Shown: positions 29,006 to 37,692, counted from the stretch's first letter. The stretch: DNA of 64,000 nt from VBDM01 sp964430565 (GCA_964430565.1 CAYSFD010000020.1:62001-126000); one strand, 5' to 3'. Numbers and translations: made by a program. Notes: generated from the letters alone by a model not told the origin.

Positions 29006-29372
29006 TGGTGGAGGTGGGCGGAATCGAACCGCCGTCCGCAAGTCCTCTGCAGTCAGGCCTACATACTTAGCCTGGTCGTTTGGATCTCGCCTCGCGCCCG
29101 CCGACCGGCAGGCTGGCGCTTGGCCAGCCGCTTCGACGGATCCGCGCGGCCAAGCGGCCAGACCGTGCAGAGAGGCTGATGTGAATGACGCTGCACTCCC
29201 TTTCAGGAGCCTAGCCCATCAGCAGGCTAGTGCAGCGTCTAGCCGGTATTAGGCGGCTAGAGCGAAACGCTCGTCGTTGGCGTTTGTAGGTTTCCAGTTG
29301 GATTTACGAGGTCACTGGCCCTCGGTATGCCCTGTGCTGCTTTGCTACCTGCGTCGAAACCTGGTCACCCCC
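29006..29372 (-). ncRNA. ssrA: tmRNA (tag ANDERFALAA)
   Basis: One-piece transfer-messenger RNA of about 367 nt that rescues stalled ribosomes with SmpB. The 5' end GGGGGUGACCAGGUUUCGACG and the 3' end CCGCCCACCUCCACCA pair as a seven-base acceptor stem (one G-U). The T arm reads GGUUCGAUUCC. The tag frame is GCC AAC GAC GAG CGT TTC GCT CTA GCC GCC TAA, giving ANDERFALAA, typical of betaproteobacteria. CCA is encoded. The opposite strand yields the misleading frame containing WAESNRRP often misannotated as a protein. Confidence 0.97.
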
Positions 29373-29435
29373 GAATTCCGTGCAACATTATCCCATAGAT
29401 GCGGATGGGTCCGGCGGGTTCAAGGTGCCAATCGA

Positions 29436-29744
29436 CTATTTCGGCGCGCTTTCGCCGGCTTCGATCATCACCAACTCGTTTTCCCCTGCGTTGCTCCTGC
29501 GGCGAAAAGCCGCGGCGTCCTTGTATTCCTGGGAGTTGAAGCAGGCGACGCCTTGCTCCAGAGTCGGAAACTCGATCACGACGAAGCGGTTGAATTTTTC
29601 TGGACCTTCGAGGATCTGGTAGCGTCCGCCGCGCGCGAGCACCTTCGCGCCGTATTTCGCGAGGATCGCGGGCACGCGATCGGTGTATTTCTTGTACTCG
29701 ACGGGATCGTTGATCCTGGCGCGGGCGACCCAGTAGGCAGGCAT
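29436..29744 (-). CDS. DUF1330 family protein
   Basis: Dimeric alpha-beta-barrel protein of 102 aa: MPAYWVARARINDPVEYKKYTDRVPAILAKYGAKVLARGG, then FVVIEFPTLEQGVACFNSQEYKDAAAFRRRSNAG, both standard for DUF1330. The second ATG (29744) has GGAG at the right distance; an ATG at 29756 would add four residues. No enzymatic role is established for the family. Confidence 0.9.
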   Translation of the reverse strand: MPAYWVARARINDPVEYKKYTDRVPAILAKYGAKVLARGGRYQILEGPEKFNRFVVIEFPTLEQGVACFNSQEYKDAAAFRRRSNAGENELVMIEAGESAPK

Positions 29745-29763
29745 GGCGTTCTCCATTAATTAA

Positions 29764-29815
29764 GGAACCCGAGGTTCCATCTGAAGTGGGGGAGTTACGA
29801 GGGGGCGTAGCCCCC
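29764..29815 (-). terminator. Two short hairpins between DUF1330 and gph
   Basis: GGAACC-CGA-GGTTCC (29764-29778) and GGGGGC-GTA-GCCCCC (29801-29815) occupy the gap downstream of gph. The second is stable and could end gph transcription, though no T-run follows on that strand. Confidence 0.4.
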
Positions 29816-29832
29816 TTGTTCGTATAGCTTCC

Positions 29833-30489
29833 TTATGAGATGAGATTGAGCGCTTCGCGAGGGTGAGAGATCACCGCCTCGGCGCCCCAGGTGTGCGGAT
29901 CGGCGCCTTCGCCGAGGTAACCCCAGCCGGCGGCGGCAAAGCGCATGCTCGCGGCGCGCGCCGCCTGCGCGTCGCGCAGGTCGTCGCCGAAGTAGATGCA
30001 TTCCGCGGGCGGGAGCTGGAGCAGCGCGGCGGCGAGTTCCAGGGGCGCCGGATGCGGTTTGAGGTGCGGAGTCGAGTCGCCGCTCACCACGCAGGCCGCG
30101 CGCTTGCCGAACCCCAGCCGTTCGAGCAGCGGGTCGGTGAAGCGCTTGGCCTTGTTGGTGACGATGCCCCAGGGAAGTTTGCGCGCCTCGATCGCCGCGA
30201 GAAGCTCGGGGACTCCGTCGAAGAGTTGCGTTTCGACGCACAGGTTTTCTGCATAGAACTGGAGAAAGCGATCGCGCAAGGCTTTGTAGCCCTCGCTCTC
30301 CGGCGTCAGGCCGAAACCGGCGTTCAACAGCCCGCGCGCGCCGCTTGAGGCGCGCGAGCGCATGATCGCAATCGCCAGAGGCTCGAGGCCTTGTTCGGCG
30401 CGCAGCCGGTTCACCGCCCGGCCGAGATCCGGAGCGGTGTCGGCGAAAGTTCCGTCGAGATCGAAGAGGACCGCGCGAGCCTTGCTCAA
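29833..30489 (-). CDS. gph: Phosphoglycolate phosphatase (HAD superfamily)
   Basis: HAD phosphatase of 218 aa. Motif I AVLFDLDGTFADTAPDLG with the nucleophile Asp, motif II VTNKAK, motif III Lys in LKPHPAPLELA, motif IV YFGDDLRDAQAARAA. Motif I has Phe where most Gph proteins have Leu/Met. The TTG at 30489 overlaps the ubiG stop and is preferred; an in-frame start at 30615 would run through ubiG. Likely removes 2-phosphoglycolate; the ubiG-gph pair is conserved in betaproteobacteria. Confidence 0.92.
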   Translation of the reverse strand: MSKARAVLFDLDGTFADTAPDLGRAVNRLRAEQGLEPLAIAIMRSRASSGARGLLNAGFGLTPESEGYKALRDRFLQFYAENLCVETQLFDGVPELLAAIEARKLPWGIVTNKAKRFTDPLLERLGFGKRAACVVSGDSTPHLKPHPAPLELAAALLQLPPAECIYFGDDLRDAQAARAASMRFAAAGWGYLGEGADPHTWGAEAVISHPREALNLIS

Positions 30490-31184
30490 TCGTTTTCGCG
30501 CGCCGCGTGGACGAGATAATTGACGTCGGTATCCTCGCCAAGCGAATAGGTCATGGCGAGCGGATTGTAGGTCATGCCGATGATGCCGCGCACCGCGAGC
30601 CCGCAATCGCGGCAATGGCGCGCGAGCTCCGAGGGCTTGATGAATTTCGCGTAGTCGTGCGTTCCTTTGGGAAGGAGTTTCAACACGTATTCGGCGCCGA
30701 TGACGGCGAACAGATACGATTTGAGATTGCGGTTGATAGTCGAAAAGAACACCTGGCCGCCCGGGCGCGCGAGTTGCGCGCAGGCGCGCACGGTGCTCGC
30801 CGGATCGGGTACGTGCTCGAGCAGCTCCAGGCAGGTGACTACGTCGAAAGCGGAAGGTGAGCGCTCGGCGAGGTCCTCGGCGGAGACCGCCTCGTAGTCC
30901 ACCGCGATCCGGCTTTCAAGAGAATGGAGTTGCGCCACCTTGAGCGCCTTGTCGGAGAGATCGATGCCTTTTACGCGCGCCCCGCGCCGCGCCATGGATT
31001 CCGCAAGGATGCCGCCGCCGCACCCTATATCGAGCGCGGATTTTCCCGCGAGCGGCGAAAGGCGGTCAATCCAGTCGAGCCGCAGCGGATTGATCTGGTG
31101 CAGCGGCTTGAACTCGCTCTGCGGGTCCCACCAGCGGTGCGCGAGCGCGCTGAATTTTTCCAGTTCCTGTGGATCGGCGTTCAT
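30486..31184 (-). CDS. ubiG: Ubiquinone biosynthesis O-methyltransferase UbiG
   Basis: SAM-dependent methyltransferase of 232 aa that carries out both O-methylations of ubiquinone synthesis. Motif I SALDIGCGGGILAESMARRGA near residue 50, CLELLEHVPDPAS as motif II, and the UbiG N-terminus EKFSALAHRWWDPQSEFKPLH and KGTHDYAKFIKPSEL. The stop overlaps the gph start. It follows a dispersed repeat element upstream (31192-31286). Confidence 0.96.
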   Translation of the reverse strand: MNADPQELEKFSALAHRWWDPQSEFKPLHQINPLRLDWIDRLSPLAGKSALDIGCGGGILAESMARRGARVKGIDLSDKALKVAQLHSLESRIAVDYEAVSAEDLAERSPSAFDVVTCLELLEHVPDPASTVRACAQLARPGGQVFFSTINRNLKSYLFAVIGAEYVLKLLPKGTHDYAKFIKPSELARHCRDCGLAVRGIIGMTYNPLAMTYSLGEDTDVNYLVHAAREND

Positions 31185-31191
31185 ATCGAGC

Positions 31192-31286
31192 TGTCATCCT
31201 GAGTGCAGCGAAGGATCTGCTTTTCCCAAGCAGATTCTTCGGGCGGAGTTTACCCTTGAGCGGAGCGAAGGGCCCTCAGAACGACA
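31192..31286. repeat. Dispersed inverted-repeat element, copy A
   Basis: Starts TGTCATCCTGAGTGCAGCGA and contains GGATCTGCTT...AAGCAGATTCTTC as an inner inverted repeat; ends CCCTCAGAACGACA, the complement of the left end in degraded form. The same unit occurs at 50939-51015. It lies between ubiG and the OmpA-like gene. Confidence 0.75.
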
Positions 31287-31312
31287 TTGTAAGCACTATC
31301 GGGCGTCGCAAT

Positions 31313-31342
31313 AAAAAAGCCCTGCCGGAGCAGGGCTTTTTA
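31313..31342 (-). terminator. Rho-independent terminator of the OmpA-like gene
   Basis: GCCCTGC-CGGA-GCAGGGC flanked by A6 and T6 tracts, 15 bases past the stop codon. The tracts on both sides make it potentially bidirectional. Confidence 0.85.
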
Positions 31343-31357
31343 AGACGCTTGCCGTTG

Positions 31358-31912
31358 TTACTTCATGACGGAACCGACCGCCTCGACCTCGGCCCGGCGG
31401 TTCGGCTCGAGGCATGCGATCAATTCCTTGGTCTTGCCGTCGCCTTTGCAATCCTTCACGGGCTGGCGCTCGCCCTTGCCTTCGGTGTAGACGCGGCTGG
31501 CGGCGATGCCCTTGCTGACGAGGTAGGCCTTGACCGAATCGGCGCGGCGCACCGAGAGTTTCATGTTGTAGGCGTCGCCGCCGAGGCGGTCGGCGTGACC
31601 GACGGCGATGATCACCTCCAGGTTGACGTTGCGCAGCTTGCCGACCAGGTCATCGAGCTTGCTTCTCGCATCGGGCCGGATCACATACCGGTCGAAATCG
31701 AAATTGACCGCGGACGCTGTGGTCACCTTCTCCGGCTTGGCGGCAGCCGGCTTGGCCGGTGCCGGTGCCGGAGCCGGAGCTGGGACCGCAGCCGGTGCGG
31801 CGCGCGGCGCGGGCGCTACGGCCGGCGCCGTAGTGGATTCTGGGGTGGTCGCGCAGGCTGCGAGCGCGAGCAGGACAATCGCCGATGTCGAGGTGCTCAG
31901 TCTTTTAATCAT
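31358..31912 (-). CDS. OmpA-domain lipoprotein (first of two paralogues)
   Basis: Protein of 184 aa. Lipobox LALAAC gives a lipidated Cys about residue 20. A Pro-Ala-rich linker (residues 26-62) precedes the OmpA C-terminal domain: VNFDFDRYVIRPDARSKLDDLV and GHADRLGGDAYNMKLSVRRADSV, the peptidoglycan-binding segment with its conserved Asp and Arg. Two Cys near the end (KDCKGDG, LIACLEP) could form a disulfide. It lacks the N-terminal barrel of true OmpA and is closer to Pal. A close relative lies at 33392. Confidence 0.9.
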   Translation of the reverse strand: MIKRLSTSTSAIVLLALAACATTPESTTAPAVAPAPRAAPAAVPAPAPAPAPAKPAAAKPEKVTTASAVNFDFDRYVIRPDARSKLDDLVGKLRNVNLEVIIAVGHADRLGGDAYNMKLSVRRADSVKAYLVSKGIAASRVYTEGKGERQPVKDCKGDGKTKELIACLEPNRRAEVEAVGSVMK

Positions 31913-32012
31913 GCATTCCTCCTGGGTTGTCGCTCGAGCCGCGGCTCGAGCAGCTTTGGCGCACCGTCGGGAATCTAGGGAATTCCTGAAACGTCCGCTT
32001 CAAGCTTTATCA

Positions 32013-33338
32013 TTAAGCTTTTGTTTCTGCTGCCAACTTATTGTGCCACAAAAGAACGCGCTTGTTCAAGCTCGCGTATTCGAATCCTACCAGTGCTCGC
32101 TCCTTCAGCCTGGCCTGCCCGGCAACCCAGACATGCGACACGTGCTCGCGCCCTGCCGAATACACCAGGTGTGATATCGGGTCATAGCAGGGGAGAAGCT
32201 CCGGTTGATCCATGTCGATCGCGCACAAGTCGGCGAATTTGCCCGGCGCGAGGGACCCGATCGAGGCTTCGAGGCCGAGCGCGCGAGCGCCGTTCAGCGT
32301 CGCCGCCGCCAGAGCCGTGTGCGCCGGCATCGCCTCGGCGTCGTTCCCCACCGCCTTGGCGAGGAGCGCGGCGGTGCGCATCTCCTGGAGCAGATCGAGG
32401 CGGTTGTTGCTGGCGGCGCCGTCGGTGCCGATGCCGACGTTGATGCGGTGTTGCAGCATGGCCGCGACTGGGGCGAAACCGCTCGCGAGCTTCAGGTTCG
32501 AGGAGGGACAGTGCGCGACCGAGGCGCCGAAGCGCGCGAGCAATTCGATCTCGGATTCGTTGACGTGCACGGCGTGCACGGCGATCAACCGCGGTCCGAG
32601 CACGCCCAGTGCGCGCAGCCGTTCCAGCGGCCGCGCCTTGAATTGAGCGATGCTTTGGTCGATCTCGTGGCGAGTCTCGTGCAGGTGGATGTGGATCGGC
32701 AGGTCGAGCTCTTCGGCGATGGTGACGACTCTCGCGAAAGTCTTGTCGCTCACGGTGTAGGGCGCGTGCGGAGCCATGCAGAAAGACAGAAGCGGCTCCT
32801 CCTTCAGGGCGTCTCTTGCGGCGAGGCCCTTGGCGAGGTAGTCGTCGGCGTCGGCCGCGTAAAGCGTGGGGAATTCGAAGGCGATGATCCCGATGGCCGC
32901 GCGCATTCCGGCCTTGAGCGCCGCCCGCGCCGCCGCCTCGGGAAAAAAATACATCTCGTTGAAACAGGTCACGCCTCCGCGCAGCATCTCGGCGCAGGCG
33001 AGCAGCGTGCCGTCGTATACGAATTCGTATGACGCGTGCTTCGCCTCGGCGGGCCAGACGTGGTCTTTAAGCCACGTCATCAGGGGAAGATCGTCGGCCA
33101 GCCCGCGCATGAGCGTCATCGACGCGTGGGTATGCAGGTTGACCAGGCCCGGGATCAGGGCCTGACTATCCAGGCGGACGCGTTCCGCGGGCTGGTAACG
33201 CCGCTCGGCTTCGGCCGTAGGGAGCACGGCGAGGATGCGGCCTGCGTCCACGGCGACGCTGTGATCGGCGAGCACGGTTTCCGCGGGCTCGACCGGGATC
33301 ACCCAGCGCGCGCTGACGAGGAGATCTATGGGTTGCAT
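32013..33338 (-). CDS. mtaD: TRZ/ATZ-family amidohydrolase, 5'-methylthioadenosine/S-adenosylhomocysteine deaminase type
   Basis: Metal-dependent deaminase of 441 aa. N-terminus MQPIDLLVSARWVIPVEP; metal-binding HTH in LVNLHTHASMTLMRG; further metal ligands in HIHLHETRHE, HAVHVNE and GTDGAASNNRLDL. Likely acts in salvage of methylthioadenosine or S-adenosylhomocysteine. The frame runs upstream to 33926 through the OmpA gene, but the ATG at 33338 gives the family start. That ATG lies only three bases beyond the T-run of the upstream terminator, leaving little room for a ribosome-binding site. Confidence 0.88.
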   Translation of the reverse strand: MQPIDLLVSARWVIPVEPAETVLADHSVAVDAGRILAVLPTAEAERRYQPAERVRLDSQALIPGLVNLHTHASMTLMRGLADDLPLMTWLKDHVWPAEAKHASYEFVYDGTLLACAEMLRGGVTCFNEMYFFPEAAARAALKAGMRAAIGIIAFEFPTLYAADADDYLAKGLAARDALKEEPLLSFCMAPHAPYTVSDKTFARVVTIAEELDLPIHIHLHETRHEIDQSIAQFKARPLERLRALGVLGPRLIAVHAVHVNESEIELLARFGASVAHCPSSNLKLASGFAPVAAMLQHRINVGIGTDGAASNNRLDLLQEMRTAALLAKAVGNDAEAMPAHTALAAATLNGARALGLEASIGSLAPGKFADLCAIDMDQPELLPCYDPISHLVYSAGREHVSHVWVAGQARLKERALVGFEYASLNKRVLLWHNKLAAETKA

Positions 33339-33341
33339 GCC

Positions 33342-33368
33342 AAAAAAAAGCCCCGCGCGCAGCGGGGC
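33342..33368 (-). terminator. Rho-independent terminator, abutting the mtaD start
   Basis: GCCCCGC-TGCGC-GCGGGGC type stem (33350-33368) followed on the minus strand by eight T residues (33342-33349). It ends the OmpA-like gene at 33392 and lies immediately upstream of the mtaD ATG. Confidence 0.85.
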
Positions 33369-33391
33369 CCTTCGAGAGGTCGTCTGTCGCT

Positions 33392-33952
33392 TTACTTGGC
33401 CGGGCCTCGGATCTCGATGATTGCGCGTCGGCTCGGTGCGAGGCAGGCGATCAGCTCGGCGCGCTTCCGGATGTCGGGGCAGAACTTCGCCGGGACGGTC
33501 TTCCCCATGCCGATCGTCTCGACCTTGGTTCGATCGACGCCCTTGCCGACAAGGTAGCTCTTCACGCCGTCTGCACGACGCTCGGACAGCTTCTGGTTGT
33601 ACTGCGGGCTGCCGATGCGGTCCGCATGTCCCTCGACCACCACCGCATCGACGCTGGCGCAGGTTGCGAGCTTGCCGATCACGTCGCCATCGAGACGCGT
33701 TTTTGCCGCGTCGGTGAGCGCGAATCTGTCGAACGGGAATGTCTCTTGATTCCGGAAAGTCACCGTCGCATTGCATCGTCTTGGCGCGGCGACGGGCGCC
33801 GGAGCCGCTGCCGCTGCGGGCGCGGCGCGCGGCTGCGCCGGCGCTGGCGCTGGGGCTGGAACCGGCGCCGGCGCAGCGGATTCCGGCGTGCTTGCGCAGG
33901 ATGCAAGCAGGGCGATCGCAACACATCCGAATGCTAGTTTGAATTTATTCAC
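33392..33952 (-). CDS. OmpA-domain lipoprotein (second paralogue)
   Basis: Protein of 186 aa with lipobox LLASC (Cys 19), a Pro-Ala-rich linker to about residue 57 and an OmpA-like domain: FPFDRFALTDAAKTRLDGDV and GHADRIGSPQYNQKLSERRADGV. As in its paralogue the end has a Cys pair (AKFCPDI, LIACLAP). It reads away from gyrA. Probably anchors the outer membrane to peptidoglycan. Confidence 0.9.
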   Translation of the reverse strand: MNKFKLAFGCVAIALLASCASTPESAAPAPVPAPAPAPAQPRAAPAAAAAPAPVAAPRRCNATVTFRNQETFPFDRFALTDAAKTRLDGDVIGKLATCASVDAVVVEGHADRIGSPQYNQKLSERRADGVKSYLVGKGVDRTKVETIGMGKTVPAKFCPDIRKRAELIACLAPSRRAIIEIRGPAK

Positions 33953-34114
33953 TGGACCTCTCCTCTCCGAATGCGTGTGGATTTGACCGGAGCCTCACCT
34001 ATATTCTCGGCGAAGAATCATACACCACATCGCAGCCGGCAACACGGGGCCCGCATGGTGATCTGCGCTCGGTCTAGCGAGCCGATTTGAGTGGTTCGCG
34101 CACTCCCAAGCTGA

Positions 34115-34120
34115 TAAAAT
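34115..34120 (+). promoter_or_regulatory. Candidate -10 element of gyrA
   Basis: TAAAAT in the 214-base gap between the OmpA-like gene and gyrA, 47 bases before the gyrA ATG. No well-spaced -35 is evident, so this is tentative; nothing else is recognisable in the gap. Confidence 0.35.
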
Positions 34121-34166
34121 TTCACCTTTCAGGAATCCTTCCGCCGTTCCGAATTCTGAAGCACTC

Positions 34167-36728
34167 ATGGACCAGTTCGCCAAGGAAACTCTCCCCGTCA
34201 GCATAGAAGAAGAGATGCGCCGCTCTTATCTCGATTACGCCATGAGCGTGATCGTGGGCCGGGCGCTTCCGGACGTGCGCGACGGGTTGAAACCGGTGCA
34301 CAGGCGCGTGCTGTTTGCGATGCACGAGGCGAACAACGTCTGGAACCGGCCCTACGTGAAGTGCGCCCGCGTCGTGGGCGAGGTTCTCGGCAAATACCAT
34401 CCGCACGGAGACAGCGCGACCTACGAGGCGCTGGTGCGCATGGCGCAGGACTTCTCCATGCGCTACACGCTGATCGACGGGCAGGGGAATTTCGGCTCGA
34501 TCGACGGGGACGCGGCCGCCGCCTACCGGTATACGGAGTGCCGGCTCGACCGCATCGCCTCGGAGTTGCTTGCCGACATTGAAAAAGAGACCGTCGATTT
34601 CACGCCGAACTACGACGGCAAGGAGCGGGAGCCCACGGCGCTGCCGACCAAGATCCCGAACCTGCTCATCAACGGGTCCTCGGGCATTGCGGTGGGCATG
34701 GCGACCAACATTCCGCCGCACAACCTCGGCGAGGTGGTGGACGCGTGTCAGGCGCTGCTGAAGAAACCCGATACGACGATCGATGAGTTGATCAAGGTGA
34801 TACCCGCGCCGGATTTCCCGACCAAGGGAATCATCTATGGAATGGCCGGCGTTCGCGAGGGCTATCGCACCGGCCGCGGCCGCATCCTGCTGCGCGCACG
34901 CACGCACATCGAGGACCTGGAAAAAGGCAATCGCCAGGCGATCGTGGTCGACGAGCTGCCTTACCAGGTCAACAAGAAAACTCTGCTCGAGCGGATCGCC
35001 GACCTCGTCAACAACAAGAAGATCGAGGGCATCGCCCACGTCCAGGACGAGTCGGACAAGTCCGGCATGCGCGTCGTGATCGAGTTGAAGCGCGGCGAAG
35101 TGCCGGAAGTCATCCTCAACAACCTGTTCAAGCAGACCCAACTGGAGGACAGCTTCGGGGTCAACATGGTGGCGCTGGTCGACGGCCAGCCGCGCCTGCT
35201 GAACCTCAAGGAAATGCTGGTTGCGTTCCTTGCGCACCGGCGCGAGGTGGTGACGCGGCGCACGCTGTTCGACCTGCGCGAGGCGAGGAGGAAAGCCCAT
35301 ATCCAGGAGGGGCTCGCCGTCGCCTTGTCGAACGTCGATGAGATCATCGCGCTGATCAAGAAATCCCAGACCCCGCCTGAGGCGAAGCAGGCGCTGATGG
35401 CGAAATCCTGGCGCTCGCCGGTGGTTGAGGAGATGCTCAAGCGCGCTGCGGCGGACGCTTCGCGCCCCGAGGGCCTGGGAAAGGAATTCGGGCTGCAGAA
35501 AAGCGGCTACCGGCTCTCCGATGCGCAGGCGCAAGCCATCCTCGAACTGCGGCTGCAGCGCCTGACGGGCCTGGAACAGGACAAGATCGTCGCCGAGTAC
35601 AAGGAGCTGATCGAGACTATCGCCGATTTCCTGGACGTGCTCGCCAAGCCGGCGCGGATCACTGCGATCATCTCCGACGAGCTGAAGGCGCTGAAAGCAC
35701 AGTACGGCGACAAGAGAAAGAGCGAGATCGTCGAGCAGGCCGAAGACCTGTCGATGGAAGACCTGATCGCCTCCGAGGACGTGGTCGTGACGTTTTCGCA
35801 CTCCGGCTACATCAAGGCGCAGCCGCTCACCGACTACCGCGCGCAGCGCCGCGGCGGGCGCGGCAAGCAGGCGGCGACCACCAAGGAAGACGATTTCATC
35901 GAGCGCCTTTTCATCGCCAACACCCACGACACGCTGCTGTGCTTCTCCTCGCGCGGCCGGGTCTATTGGCTCAAGGTATACAACGTGCCGCAGGGCACGC
36001 GCACCAGCCGCGGCAAGCCGATCGTCAATCTCTTCCCCCTTTCGGAGGCCGAGAAGATCAACGCCGTGCTGCCGATCAAGGAGTACGACGACAAGCACTT
36101 CGTGTTTCTCGCGACCGCGCTCGGAACGGTGAAAAAAACCTCGCTCTCAGGGTTCTCCAATCCGCGCGAGAAGGGGATTATCGCGATCGAGCTCGACGAC
36201 GGCGATCACCTGATCGGCGCGGCGATGACCGACGGCAAGCACGACGCGATGCTTTTTTCCGATGCCGGCAAGGCGGTGCGCTTCGAGGAAGGCGACGTGC
36301 GGCCGATGGGACGCCAGGCGCGCGGCGTGCGCGGCATGAAGATCGCGAAGGACCAGCGGGTGATCTCGATGCTGGTCGCAGGCAGCGAGAGCCAGACGGT
36401 GCTCACCGCAACCGAGAACGGCTTCGGCAAGCGCACGGCGATCTCGGAATACACCCGTCACGGCCGCGGCACGCAAGGCATGATCGCGATCCAGACGAGC
36501 GATCGCAACGGCAAGCTCGTCGGCGCGGTGCTGGTCGGCGACGAGGACGAGATCATGCTGATCTCCACCGGCGGCGTGCTCATCCGCACCAGCGTCAAGC
36601 AGATCCGCGAGATGGGCCGCTCGACCCAGGGCGTGCGTTTGATCGACCTCGACGAGGGCACCAAGCTCGCGGGCGTGGAGCGGGTCGCCGAGAAGGAAGA
36701 GGATGAAGGGAACGGGCAGGCGCAGTAA
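34167..36728 (+). CDS. gyrA: DNA gyrase subunit A
   Basis: Type II topoisomerase subunit of 853 aa. Catalytic Tyr is at residue 122 in AYRYTECRLD. The quinolone region keeps E. coli numbering: HPHGDSATYE at 78-87, with Ser at 83 and Glu (not Asp) at 87. The GyrA-box QRRGGRG lies in the C-terminal beta-pinwheel, which supports true gyrase rather than ParC. It begins the gyrA-serC-pheA-hisC-tyrA-aroA order typical of betaproteobacteria. Confidence 0.98.
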   Translation: MDQFAKETLPVSIEEEMRRSYLDYAMSVIVGRALPDVRDGLKPVHRRVLFAMHEANNVWNRPYVKCARVVGEVLGKYHPHGDSATYEALVRMAQDFSMRYTLIDGQGNFGSIDGDAAAAYRYTECRLDRIASELLADIEKETVDFTPNYDGKEREPTALPTKIPNLLINGSSGIAVGMATNIPPHNLGEVVDACQALLKKPDTTIDELIKVIPAPDFPTKGIIYGMAGVREGYRTGRGRILLRARTHIEDLEKGNRQAIVVDELPYQVNKKTLLERIADLVNNKKIEGIAHVQDESDKSGMRVVIELKRGEVPEVILNNLFKQTQLEDSFGVNMVALVDGQPRLLNLKEMLVAFLAHRREVVTRRTLFDLREARRKAHIQEGLAVALSNVDEIIALIKKSQTPPEAKQALMAKSWRSPVVEEMLKRAAADASRPEGLGKEFGLQKSGYRLSDAQAQAILELRLQRLTGLEQDKIVAEYKELIETIADFLDVLAKPARITAIISDELKALKAQYGDKRKSEIVEQAEDLSMEDLIASEDVVVTFSHSGYIKAQPLTDYRAQRRGGRGKQAATTKEDDFIERLFIANTHDTLLCFSSRGRVYWLKVYNVPQGTRTSRGKPIVNLFPLSEAEKINAVLPIKEYDDKHFVFLATALGTVKKTSLSGFSNPREKGIIAIELDDGDHLIGAAMTDGKHDAMLFSDAGKAVRFEEGDVRPMGRQARGVRGMKIAKDQRVISMLVAGSESQTVLTATENGFGKRTAISEYTRHGRGTQGMIAIQTSDRNGKLVGAVLVGDEDEIMLISTGGVLIRTSVKQIREMGRSTQGVRLIDLDEGTKLAGVERVAEKEEDEGNGQAQ

Positions 36729-36778
36729 TGGGCGCATTGCGTTGATGCGCGCTAAACAACAGTGGTAGGCTAGCCACC

Positions 36779-36997
36779 ATGAGCGATACCGACGTCGCCG
36801 AGATCCTCAAGCTTCCTGCCGAGGAGCGCCTGCGCCTCGTCGAGATCATTTGGGCTAGCCTGGTAAGAGAACCGTCGTCCGTGCCATTGGGCGACGCTCA
36901 ACGCGCGGTGATCGACGAGCGCTTGGCCGAACACGAGCGCAACCCAGACGACGTTGTTTCCCGAGGTGAGGTGCTCGCCGAAGCTCGGCGAGGCTGA
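36779..36997 (+). CDS. Addiction-module antitoxin (RelB/TIGR02574-like)
   Basis: Antitoxin of 72 aa: ILKLPAEERLRLVEIIWASL, then PLGDAQRAVIDERLAEHERNPDDVVS, the usual helical pattern of this antitoxin family, with a C-terminal VLAEARRG tail. Overlaps the toxin start by one base (TGATG). A TAGGCT box ends seven bases before the ATG, suggesting a leaderless transcript. It lies between gyrA and serC, which are usually adjacent. Confidence 0.88.
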   Translation: MSDTDVAEILKLPAEERLRLVEIIWASLVREPSSVPLGDAQRAVIDERLAEHERNPDDVVSRGEVLAEARRG

Positions 36998-37305
36998 TGG
37001 GGCTGCCGGTTGTCTATCGTCGCAAGGTCGGACGCGACTTAGCCGGTGGTTACGCGTGGTACAACGGGCAACGTGACGGCCTTGGCGAAGAGTTTCTTGC
37101 AGCCGTCGACGCGGCGTTCGACACCATAGAGCGTTTCCCTGACATCTTCGCGCGTGTCCACGGGGAGGTGCGCCGCGCAATCGTCTCCCGGTTTCCATAC
37201 GCGGTGTTCTACCGGGTCGAAACCAAGCGCGTCGTCGTACTTGCAGTCATCCATACGGCGCGTGATCCCAAAGTCTGGCCGCAGCTTCGAAAGATCACGC
37301 GCTAG
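36997..37305 (+). CDS. RelE/ParE-family toxin
   Basis: Toxin of 102 aa: VVYRRKVGRDLAGGYAWYNGQRDGLGEEFLAAVDAAFDTI, EVRRAIVSRFPYAVFYRVET and VVVLAVIHTARDPKVW, which are the ParE/RelE fold segments. The target is either gyrase (ParE) or ribosome-bound mRNA (RelE); sequence alone does not settle it. Proximity to gyrA is notable but not evidence. Confidence 0.9.
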   Translation: MGLPVVYRRKVGRDLAGGYAWYNGQRDGLGEEFLAAVDAAFDTIERFPDIFARVHGEVRRAIVSRFPYAVFYRVETKRVVVLAVIHTARDPKVWPQLRKITR

Positions 37306-37329
37306 CAAGCGCAGCTGGTCGTCCAACGC

Positions 37330-37617
37330 ATGAAGCACGATGAATTTCGCATTGGTCGGCCATTCTGGTGTGGCGGCAAGCGCTGGCGCTGCACCGATGT
37401 TGGTTCCAGGGTCATTACTGCGATCTGCCTTGAACCTCATGAAGTCGTGACCGTCGAAAGGGACGAAGATGATCCTGCCAATCGACGTGAGCACCGGTAC
37501 ATGACCGACGATCCTTCCTGGCTTATCGGACCTCCTTACAAGGTTGCCGAGTCAGTCTTCGACGAATATGACATCCAGGGATGTTCTCTTACCACCCATG
37601 AGGATCTGGGCGCTTAG
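37330..37617 (+). CDS. Conserved hypothetical protein
   Basis: Protein of 95 aa starting DEFRIGRPFWCGGKRWRCTDVGSRVITAI, then PHEVV and DDPSWLIGPPYKVAESVFDEYDIQGCSL at the end. I do not recognise a characterised family; two Cys and several Trp suggest a compact fold. It starts 24 bases after the toxin and may belong to the same inserted segment between gyrA and serC. Confidence 0.65.
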   Translation: MKHDEFRIGRPFWCGGKRWRCTDVGSRVITAICLEPHEVVTVERDEDDPANRREHRYMTDDPSWLIGPPYKVAESVFDEYDIQGCSLTTHEDLGA

Positions 37618-37692
37618 AAAAGTAGTAGACTCGGCGAGTGAATGGAACAGCGCGTTGAAGCAGGTCGGACTAAAGAAATAGGAGCAACGCAG

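Noticed and set aside
28871..29179. Open frame of about 100 codons containing WAESNRRP on the plus strand
   Set aside because: It is the complement of the tmRNA 3' domain, a known spurious-protein signature; the tmRNA explains the sequence fully.
34398..34430. GyrA Ser83/Glu87 as a quinolone-resistance signature
   Set aside because: Ser83 is the susceptible state and Glu for Asp at 87 keeps the acidic charge; natural variation is more likely than resistance.
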